From a virus: a stretch of DNA of 23,369 bases. Below are positions 18,701 through 23,369 of this stretch, in pieces (positions within the stretch are counted from its first letter, which is position 1; each line of letters begins with the position of its first letter). The stretch spans positions 1 to 23,369 of the IMG/VR virus record IMGVR_UViG_3300006920_002464. The stretch is one strand, 5' to 3'. Under the pieces are notes generated by a model. It was not told the DNA's origin and did not search any database. It worked only from the letters and a program-made list of their open reading frames with translations. A program made the translations under genes and the position numbers.

Positions 18701-19387
18701 AGATTTGGTCAAGAAGTGGCTAATCAATTACCAGTATTAACTGTACAACAAATAGATGGTGCTATTATGGCAAAGACTATTTACAGAGCTAATATAGATA
18801 ATTTAAATAGAAGCTCACCAGCATTTGTTATACCAATTCATGATGCTATAATTACAGATGCATCTTCGGTTAAGCTATATCATTCGATGATTAATCAACA
18901 GTTTAGAGAAGTTAATATGAGTTATTCTATAGGTAAAGAAGTACTTAAAGGAGTTGATAATGCTTATAATAATGTAACTAAAAAGTTAATGGATGACCCT
19001 AAAGGTCAACAACTAATGAACAACGACTCTAAATATAGAGCAGTTCATGATGAATTAGTTAGAATAAAAACTGAAATAGATAAAATAAAAGGTCAAACAG
19101 CAGAAGAAAGATTTGGAGATGGAAGACCTCGTGGTCGTAAATATAAAAAACCAGTTAATTTAACTCCAAAGAACAAAGAAACTATTCTTGCTATTGCAGA
19201 AGCAGAAGGCTGGAAGCCTGATGGCACAGGAGCTATTACTAACGAAGGATTAGCTGCAATCTTAGAAATCTTTTATAAAGATACTAATCTTAGAGCTGGT
19301 CTTGAAAACTTAGCGTTAGAAGCTAAAGCTGCTAGAAAGAAAATCTATAATCAGTTATTAAAAACTGTTATGTATCAATATAATTAG
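15728..19387 (+). CDS. Putative divergent (virion-type) single-subunit RNA polymerase, 1219 aa
   Basis: The C-terminal half carries the T7-superfamily polymerase motifs in order. SSVGR (559-563) stands where T7 has D421xxGR425 and N4 virion polymerase has TxxGR, and is followed by NTDINSQLNKVAR. QHDGKQNGIAIQAM has Asp740 at the T7 Asp537 position (motif A). KTPLMETSYA has Lys827 and Tyr835, with the same eight-residue spacing as T7 Lys631 and Tyr639 (motif B). LPVLTVQQIDGAIMAKT resembles the PNFVHSxD segment, and FVIPIHDAIITDAS has Asp1039 at the Asp812 position (motif C). Residues 1-200 are acidic and probably flexible; 200-550 are mostly helical. The expected activity is DNA-directed RNA synthesis. 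Its place after the ejection proteins suggests packaging in the particle, as for N4 gp50, though that protein is near 3500 aa. The Shine-Dalgarno is ggag at 15718. Identification rests on motif order and spacing only. Confidence 0.7.
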   Translation: MAINIGGINVESVSDKLKRRQKLLQDRKDVSIETEATPITDNEFNTGVDRGDIGITEGRTIDEVQEVEAAPKKIVPGLKDLDKQFEQQTEAGSGGQPFDVIANQIKKAGGILKTDEEGNQLFDKSKQAAFKSIGEGIEQDEAQYDQSSPDLFDTVSPDVLLDRLRNTKSVEPTVSTTDEASSFIDNGVMVQDEFDRTALPFFNSGTKESEQILNILSNGNLIDTNNLRISPNLANNALTAILEVMRDLINKEDELVTKPELLLAKNELNAQKYRAMKDKVKKVSLQNKMIDASDLRKGLFTKVMNRVMENPKALGIAKAPGAQTGFGGFGETLNPNTVSAGDAVLFQVLSNLGWIQKIPKENNPELGIEDDMIVISEKGEMVLQNTRGILDDLLVRDITFRSKVPGVDLPTRARFAGERKRGTVSQTNKMSYNTYIEDTVKQLLKSMPLTVVDERYNMANQLIDSVIITDDDVTVLGFKEEGVPGRRWSKGDAAKTLGLDEAHWQKAFNHAKKLFPEERAEQQANLVMIREAKKLLKLKKYAAEETNGGVYYNKQFHASSVGRYFIRNTDINSQLNKVARMFVGNAVAITLDPRKDTQTQTYKNWAYIIGKNILPPSSRMYESKMTGLGAQRTEDLTYNTILNTSLSILSNPNDPVYTMWVEKGRKIKEAYLKSKQEPQTLADFKNLVGQDLFNELFDPEGNGMAGEWGYPYQSYMDVYDFNVAREKGTAFKAKSQTQHDGKQNGIAIQAMQFGRRDILQLVGAMYSTGEVATPFGDIRDRFLEKMDLGIKVAFTTDEDRLAYWLAFKDELMKDKGALKTFGKELSKTPLMETSYAKYEGFNEETAINFIDKNPQLFEGIVMAKSNGYSRDDMISDLNDIITETLRETLNLRNQKILKEAGYMWAKLGVTPKMKGPLGTDIYMGSYDYKPMIDPLTGQAKTVEVATPDGTVYIPITKRYSTGSAKSKKKKLIRVKNQDGYAEWKREDDTDRRFGQEVANQLPVLTVQQIDGAIMAKTIYRANIDNLNRSSPAFVIPIHDAIITDASSVKLYHSMINQQFREVNMSYSIGKEVLKGVDNAYNNVTKKLMDDPKGQQLMNNDSKYRAVHDELVRIKTEIDKIKGQTAEERFGDGRPRGRKYKKPVNLTPKNKETILAIAEAEGWKPDGTGAITNEGLAAILEIFYKDTNLRAGLENLALEAKAARKKIYNQLLKTVMYQYN

Positions 19388-19396
19388 GAGGAAATT

Positions 19397-19642
19397 ATGA
19401 ATTATAACTCATTGGCTTTACAAGGCTTTGAAATTGACGATATGGAATTTGTTAAAGAGTTTGAGCTAGATCCTAAATTAGCATATACAAAGGGTCTTAA
19501 CTTTGCTATGCTAGATAATGTCTATGCTAAAAATGTATCTGGCTTTATAGATAGAGGTATGCCTAGAGACAAAGCAAGGGCAGAAGCAGGGAGATTAAGA
19601 GCTAAAGCTAAAAGACAAATCATGGAGTTGTTACCTAAATAA
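19397..19642 (+). CDS. Hypothetical protein, 81 aa, last gene of the late operon
   Basis: A small soluble, mostly helical protein with an acidic N-terminal half (GFEIDDMEFVKEFELDP) and a basic C-terminal helix (RDKARAEAGRLRAKAKRQ). It has one of the strongest ribosome sites in the window, AGGAGG at 19386-19391, overlapping the stop of the polymerase-like gene and six bases before the ATG; it is therefore probably well translated and coupled to that gene. It ends four bases before the terminator stem. I do not recognise the family. The bipolar charge would suit a protein or nucleic-acid adaptor, but no function can be read from the sequence. Confidence 0.75.
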   Translation: MNYNSLALQGFEIDDMEFVKEFELDPKLAYTKGLNFAMLDNVYAKNVSGFIDRGMPRDKARAEAGRLRAKAKRQIMELLPK

Positions 19643-19645
19643 ACG

Positions 19646-19694
19646 TACCCCACAGGGAATCCTTATGGAAACCTTGTGGGGTATCTTTATTTTT
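19646..19694. terminator. Bidirectional intrinsic terminator between convergent operons
   Basis: TACCCCACA (19646-19654) pairs with TGTGGGGTA (19675-19683); a further GG/CC pairing can extend the stem past a bulge. On the + strand it is followed by the T-rich tail at 19684-19694. On the - strand the hairpin is followed by another T-rich stretch (cgtttattt), so it should stop transcription from both arms. Its + strand tail overlaps the stop codon of the 705-aa RNA polymerase gene. Confidence 0.9.
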
Positions 19695-21810
19695 AACAGA
19701 AGAAATAGTCCGATTGAACTACTTCATTAATATTTAGAGAACCTATATCAGGTCTCTCGCCTTCATAACCTCTTCCAAATGGAATCGAGTCATAGAAGTT
19801 TTCTTTGTCGTATACTTTAACAAACTTATCTCGTGCATCTACCATAAGATCTTCAATCCTATTAGCATGAGCACTAAATGAGTCATGCACTGCACCAAAC
19901 TCACCATCCCAATCAGCTACTACAAGAGCCATATGAGCCGCATCAGAGCTATGAACAAAGTTAGGACTGATGCCACACATAAATCCTCGTCTATCTGGTA
20001 TATCAGTCTTCTCTCTTATTACATGCTTAAATCTCAGCTCACCATCAGGTGTATTGAATCCATAGCAGTCTACCTTTGCAGGTCTAGTACGATAACATTC
20101 GTATATTACTGGAAAACCTGACTCGGATTCCCATTGTATACCACGACCTCTATCAGTGCCGTAAGTATCTAGCCAATTAGAAATTTCTTTATCAGCTAAC
20201 CGTTGCAGGTATCTCATAGTGTCTAATGGACCTGGGCAGACTTCTTGTATAGCTCTTATCACCTGACTACTAAGCTCATCACAATCCCAAGTATTGATAT
20301 TGTAATCTTTAGTGTAACCAAATTGATAGCAGTCGCTATACATAGACTCTGACATTTTCTTTTGTCCACAGCTATAAGCCCTCGTCATAGCCCCTCGTTT
20401 AGCTATGCCCTTCCTAATATGCTTCATAGGCATTTGTCTTTCTTCAAACCATTCAGGCATTCTTTCACATAATCTCTTTGCTACTTGAACATAGAAATCA
20501 TTAGGCACTTCTTCAGGTGTTAACCCTACTAGTCTACCTGTAAGAGAGTCTTTAGACATAGCACCTAAGTGTTGCCAACCATTGTTAGCACCGTCAATAG
20601 GTATAGGTAGCTGAGTATAGAACTCATCTTTACTTTGAGAGTACTTATACCACTCAATACAACAAGCCATGAATGCTATCTTCTTCTCTGCTTCTTCTGC
20701 AAAGATTCTCATCTCACCCATTTCAATTATCGTATCTATATTTTCCTGAGTCCATCTAGCTCTATCGTCTAGCGTCATCTTATCTACAGATATAGTATCT
20801 AGCTCTTCTTCTTGTAGTATCTTCTTATAGTCTGAAGATGCCCAATTAGGTATTTGATCTATACTATATGACTGATTGTAAGAACAAGCAGTATGAACTG
20901 CTAACCAAAAGTTAGCGTTCTCATCAAAGAGTTTTCCTTTAGCAAAGAGTAATTGACTCCGTGCTATATCTGCTCCCTGAAAGTTAAAGAACGGTTCACT
21001 ATAATATAGTCTACCTCTATAATCTGCATCTAAGTAGAAGCTAAACTCTTTGTCTAACCACTTATCAGCTGCTGCCATAACCTCTTTGACTTCTCTATTC
21101 TTTGAAGCTTGACGTTGATATAGCTTAGCGTTCTCGTTCTTGTCTTCACCATTGTACTCTTCATTACTAATAAACATATCCCAGTTCTCTAAGATAGCTT
21201 TATGCACATCAGAGTTAACCATAAATCTAGTTGCTTGTAACTTGTCTATAGCCTTTACAAATGGCTTATCAAGGTACTTGAGAAATTTCTTTTCTTTATT
21301 CTTCTCCCAAGTCTTTATAACTGATTTACCATTGTCCTGAAATAACCCAGTTATAGGCGGTATTACTGTAGCACTTATACAAGTAGTCTTGCCAGTGATT
21401 ACTTCCATTTCACCCCACTTTTCAGTAGCATGTATGGTCACTGGCTTACGACTCTTCATATGTCCTACAGAGATAGTTAAATAGCCACACATAACAAAAC
21501 CTTCTATAACAAGATCACCTACTCTTACATGATCTCTAAAGTTAACGTTATTGCTATCCCAACTTTCTATTATATATTTCCCTATTGCCATAGAGGCTTG
21601 AGTTATTGCTGACTCACCTTCTACCTTATTGCGTTTAAAGCAACGTTGAATTACCTTTCTAGCATAGGATATCATATCATCAACAAGATGATCTAACATA
21701 TCAACACCATCCGTATCAATCATACGCATGAGCTGTAAATTTCTTCTAGGCTTTACACCTAGATCGTCACCCCTAATCTTTGTTAGGAGATAGTCCTTTA
21801 TATCTTGCAT
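19693..21810 (-). CDS. T7-like single-subunit DNA-directed RNA polymerase, 705 aa
   Basis: All signature motifs are present: DADYRGRLYY (261-270; T7 D421xxGR), FNFQGADIARSQLLFAKGK (275-293), IPIDGANNGWQHLGAM with catalytic Asp406 (motif A), KRGAMTRAYSCG with Lys471 and Tyr479 (motif B; T7 Lys631 and Tyr639), SPNFVHSSDAAHM (615-627) and VHDSFSAH with catalytic Asp643 (motif C). It ends SDYFFC, comparable to the FAFA foot of T7. About 260 residues precede DxxGR, against about 420 in T7, so the N-terminal promoter-binding domain is markedly short. The role is transcription of phage genes from phage promoters. It is the last gene of the - strand arm, preceded by its own sigma-70-type promoter and a purine-rich Shine-Dalgarno (agagag), so it is probably first made by host RNA polymerase. 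Confidence 0.97.
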   Translation of the reverse strand: MQDIKDYLLTKIRGDDLGVKPRRNLQLMRMIDTDGVDMLDHLVDDMISYARKVIQRCFKRNKVEGESAITQASMAIGKYIIESWDSNNVNFRDHVRVGDLVIEGFVMCGYLTISVGHMKSRKPVTIHATEKWGEMEVITGKTTCISATVIPPITGLFQDNGKSVIKTWEKNKEKKFLKYLDKPFVKAIDKLQATRFMVNSDVHKAILENWDMFISNEEYNGEDKNENAKLYQRQASKNREVKEVMAAADKWLDKEFSFYLDADYRGRLYYSEPFFNFQGADIARSQLLFAKGKLFDENANFWLAVHTACSYNQSYSIDQIPNWASSDYKKILQEEELDTISVDKMTLDDRARWTQENIDTIIEMGEMRIFAEEAEKKIAFMACCIEWYKYSQSKDEFYTQLPIPIDGANNGWQHLGAMSKDSLTGRLVGLTPEEVPNDFYVQVAKRLCERMPEWFEERQMPMKHIRKGIAKRGAMTRAYSCGQKKMSESMYSDCYQFGYTKDYNINTWDCDELSSQVIRAIQEVCPGPLDTMRYLQRLADKEISNWLDTYGTDRGRGIQWESESGFPVIYECYRTRPAKVDCYGFNTPDGELRFKHVIREKTDIPDRRGFMCGISPNFVHSSDAAHMALVVADWDGEFGAVHDSFSAHANRIEDLMVDARDKFVKVYDKENFYDSIPFGRGYEGERPDIGSLNINEVVQSDYFFC

Positions 21811-21839
21811 GAATTTCTCTCTTTCTTTTCTGGACTGCT

Positions 21840-21868
21840 ATTATAACATGTTTACTTCTTTTTTGCAA
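21840..21868 (-). promoter_or_regulatory. Sigma-70-type promoter for the phage RNA polymerase gene
   Basis: On the - strand, TTGCAA (21868-21863) lies exactly 17 bases before a perfect TATAAT (21845-21840), and the latter is preceded by TG plus one base, an extended -10. The -35 matches TTGACA at four of six positions. It spans the end of the dCMP deaminase gene and the 41-base gap before the polymerase ATG at 21810, giving a leader of about 20-25 bases. Confidence 0.75.
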
Positions 21869-22301
21869 GTACTTTTACCATTCTTTTATTATTTAATATT
21901 GTATACCCCACCATATCTTTCTCATATGCTTGTCCGACCACGACATTACTGATACCAGACTGTAAGATAAGCTTAGTACACTCCGTACAAGGAGATAGCG
22001 TAGTGTAAAGGGTAGCACCCTTTCCATCTGTGCTAGAGCAAGCCAGCTTACATATAGCATTAGCTTCAGCGTGTATAACAATAGGTAGTGTACGACCAGT
22101 TGTGGTATCCTTACAATGATTAGGAAAACCTGTAGGAGTACCATTCCAACCCATCGAAATGATGTTTCCATCTTTAACAATAACTGCTCCAACCTTAGTG
22201 TCTTCGTCATAAGACATCTCAGATACTCGGTAAGCAATATCCATATATAAATGATCGTATTTCTCAGCTTTGATTTTATCTTTAACATTATTTATTGTCA
22301 T
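21852..22301 (-). CDS. Deoxycytidylate (dCMP) deaminase, 149 aa
   Basis: A zinc-dependent cytidine-deaminase-fold enzyme that converts dCMP to dUMP, the precursor for dTMP. The zinc-binding and catalytic signature is complete: HAEANAI with His77 and Glu79, and SPCTECTKLI with Cys105 and Cys108. KVGAVIVKDG (36-45) and GWNGTPTGFPNHC (51-63) are typical of the dCMP rather than the free-cytidine branch, and the length is normal. With the reductase at the left edge it forms the visible deoxynucleotide supply; no thymidylate synthase is seen in the window. The first 14 bases overlap the end of the 41-aa gene, and an AAAGG lies upstream at an acceptable distance. Confidence 0.93.
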   Translation of the reverse strand: MTINNVKDKIKAEKYDHLYMDIAYRVSEMSYDEDTKVGAVIVKDGNIISMGWNGTPTGFPNHCKDTTTGRTLPIVIHAEANAICKLACSSTDGKGATLYTTLSPCTECTKLILQSGISNVVVGQAYEKDMVGYTILNNKRMVKVLAKKK

Positions 22302-22413
22302 TTCCCTGTGCCTTTCTTAGCATAGTTAAGGCTTCAGCTATAGAAGGTATCTTACCTCCTCCTTTAGCTATGCCATTCTGTATCTTAATAAGTTGTCTCT
22401 TTATTTTCTTCAT
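22288..22413 (-). CDS. Small basic hypothetical protein, 41 aa
   Basis: A short frame, MKKIKRQLIKIQNGIAKGGG then KIPSIAEALTMLRKAQGN, with a possible ribosome site GGTGA seven bases before its ATG. It overlaps the dCMP deaminase start by 14 bases and the 58-aa gene by 29 bases, in keeping with the tight packing of this arm. Without it, the stretch before the deaminase would be the only unfilled space here. It is Lys-rich with a central glycine run, and I recognise no family. The short length means a chance open frame cannot be excluded. Confidence 0.5.
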   Translation of the reverse strand: MKKIKRQLIKIQNGIAKGGGKIPSIAEALTMLRKAQGNDNK

Positions 22414-22561
22414 CTAATTTCACCACTATATAATTCTTACATTCACTCTCAGACCATTCAACAAGATGTTTCACTACCTTGTTAGCTCTTAGTTGATTGA
22501 TTATCTTTTCAGCATCTTCATGAGCCTTTATTGAATGATTCCTTGAGTATCTTAAGTTCAT
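22385..22561 (-). CDS. Small hypothetical protein, 58 aa
   Basis: Starts inside the end of the 62-aa gene in another frame (44-base overlap), with a good AGAGGA Shine-Dalgarno ten bases before the ATG. The product has a basic N-terminus (MNLRYSRNHSIKAHEDAEKI), then HLVEWSESECKNYIVVKLD and an acidic, polar end. The alternation looks like a helix followed by two strands. I do not recognise a family. It fills otherwise empty sequence between neighbours that are themselves tightly packed, which together with the ribosome site argues that it is real. Confidence 0.6.
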   Translation of the reverse strand: MNLRYSRNHSIKAHEDAEKIINQLRANKVVKHLVEWSESECKNYIVVKLDEENKETTY

Positions 22562-22706
22562 TTTCTAATTCCTCTATCTTGTTCATTCTCATGATAGCTT
22601 GAGAACGAAACTTATTACGCTCCTTAGCAATTTGATCTACCTTATTACCAAGGAACTCTATTTCTTTTAACTTGTTCATGTATTCCTCTATAGCTACACC
22701 AGTCAT
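22518..22706 (-). CDS. Small coiled-coil hypothetical protein, 62 aa
   Basis: Its ATG shares one base with the stop codon of the helicase gene (TAATG), so translation is probably coupled. Nearly the whole protein is predicted helix with heptad-like hydrophobics and alternating charges (for example KIEELENELKILKESFNKG at the end), suggesting a dimeric coiled coil. There is no recognisable family. Being coupled to the helicase makes a replication-related or early accessory role possible, but this is inference. Confidence 0.7.
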   Translation of the reverse strand: MTGVAIEEYMNKLKEIEFLGNKVDQIAKERNKFRSQAIMRMNKIEELENELKILKESFNKGS

Positions 22707-23369
22707 TAGTCTAACACCTCAAAGTCTAAACCATCTGTCCACGAAAGACGAGATGTATTATGATGATACTTAGCAGCACCTGCTGGACCAGTCTTACCTG
22801 TAAACCTAGACTTAAGAACAGTGAAGTTAATTGTATTACGTACATCATCGTTCTCATCAGTCATATTACGGCTAAATCCTATAATATCAAATGATATCTG
22901 CTTAATAGAGCCTGAACCCTTGATATCATCTAAGCTAGGTAACTTACCTTCTTCAAAGTTCTTACTCCCTACTAATCCTTTCCTCAGGTGACTAATAATA
23001 CCTAGCCATACATTATGCTTCTTAGTTATCTTTAGTAAGTCTGACATCACCTTATCAATAGCTTCATTACCGCTATAGCCTTCAGCACCTTCTGATACTG
23101 CTATAGTGATATGGTCTAGTATAAGGTATTTACAACCCATTAACGCCATGTACTCTATCTTATCTATCAGTGATTCATCACCTACAGAACCTTGATGATC
23201 AAGTAATACAAGCCTATCAGTACCAAAGACTTCTTTAGATGCTTGCTCTTGTTCTTCAAGTGGTACATCATACTCTTGTAGGTTCTGCCTTAATTGCATC
23301 TGAATAAACTTCTCAGCAGTATCACCAACAGACTCTTCGAGTGATATCATACCTATTTTATCTTCAGAA
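22706..23369 (-). CDS. Replicative helicase of the T7 gp4 / DnaB type, C-terminal part, truncated by window edge
   Basis: About 220 residues are visible, and the frame stays open to base 23369, so the ATG at 23350 is internal rather than the start. KIGMISLEESVGDTAEKF corresponds to the LEESV segment of T7 gp4. KYLILDHITIAVS is the Walker B strand, GIISHLRKG the sensor-like HL motif, DDIKGSGSIKQISFDII motif 4 with the RGSG-like loop, and GFSRN holds the expected arginine finger. KSRFTGKTGPAGAAKY is also well conserved against gp4. The protein unwinds DNA at the phage fork as a ring hexamer. Whether it also has an N-terminal primase domain cannot be seen here. It leads the visible - strand arm. 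Confidence 0.93.
   Translation of the reverse strand, partial: SEDKIGMISLEESVGDTAEKFIQMQLRQNLQEYDVPLEEQEQASKEVFGTDRLVLLDHQGSVGDESLIDKIEYMALMGCKYLILDHITIAVSEGAEGYSGNEAIDKVMSDLLKITKKHNVWLGIISHLRKGLVGSKNFEEGKLPSLDDIKGSGSIKQISFDIIGFSRNMTDENDDVRNTINFTVLKSRFTGKTGPAGAAKYHHNTSRLSWTDGLDFEVLD

Noticed and set aside
22501-22521. ATG overlapping the stop of the 62-aa gene (ATGA), suggesting a coupled gene
   Set aside because: The frame has only six codons before a stop; the 58-aa frame with its own ribosome site explains the region better.
23348-23350. ATG at 23350 as the start of the helicase gene
   Set aside because: The upstream codons stay open and continue conserved helicase sequence (KIGM before ISLEESV), so the gene runs past the window.
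1-23369. tRNA genes, attachment site or integrase
   Set aside because: No cloverleaf-like segment or integrase motif was seen, and there is almost no non-coding space to hold one.

Overview
This is a 23.4-kb piece of a tailed-phage genome. It is AT-rich, with about 33-38% GC in the lines I counted by hand. The virion genes resemble those of a short-tailed (podovirus) phage: a nozzle-type tail protein, a GNAT-fold protein in the position of T7 gp13, and a long run of very large internal (ejection) proteins. The replication arm is also T7-like, with a single-subunit RNA polymerase and a gp4-type helicase. No tRNA, integrase, insertion sequence or CRISPR array is visible. Low GC and the B12-dependent ribonucleotide reductase would fit a marine alphaproteobacterial host, but that is inference and the window does not fix the host.

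Left arm, + strand, about 2-19642: the 3' end of a class II (adenosylcobalamin-dependent) ribonucleotide reductase is followed after 22 bases by a late structural operon with almost no intergenic space. The order is nozzle protein (1412 aa, with an inserted ~700-aa beta-repeat region), a 54-aa protein, the GNAT-fold protein, three Gly/Ala-rich candidate internal proteins (211, 303 and 528 aa), a 769-aa protein with a lytic transglycosylase domain, a 1681-aa ejection-type protein with an apparently complete staphylococcal-nuclease-like site at its N-terminus, and a 1219-aa protein. I read the 1219-aa protein as a second, highly divergent T7-superfamily RNA polymerase. The operon ends with an 81-aa protein. 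Gene joins are mostly overlaps or gaps of under 15 bases, each with a good Shine-Dalgarno sequence. The 50-base gap before the 1219-aa gene is the exception and holds a perfect 8-bp hairpin.

A bidirectional hairpin terminator at 19646-19694 separates this operon from the right arm. The right arm is on the - strand, reading from 23369 to 19693: a gp4/DnaB-type helicase cut by the window edge, a nest of three small overlapping genes (62, 58 and 41 aa), a dCMP deaminase, and a canonical T7-like RNA polymerase of 705 aa. That polymerase has its own consensus sigma-70 promoter.

The main point of interest is that the genome carries two single-subunit RNA polymerases. One is canonical (DxxGR) and sits behind a host-type promoter. 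The other has SxxGR in place of DxxGR, as N4 virion polymerase has TxxGR, and lies among the ejection proteins. This suggests the particle may carry its own polymerase, a nuclease domain and a wall hydrolase into the cell. The reductase and dCMP deaminase would supply deoxynucleotides, and the helicase and the 705-aa polymerase would serve replication and transcription.
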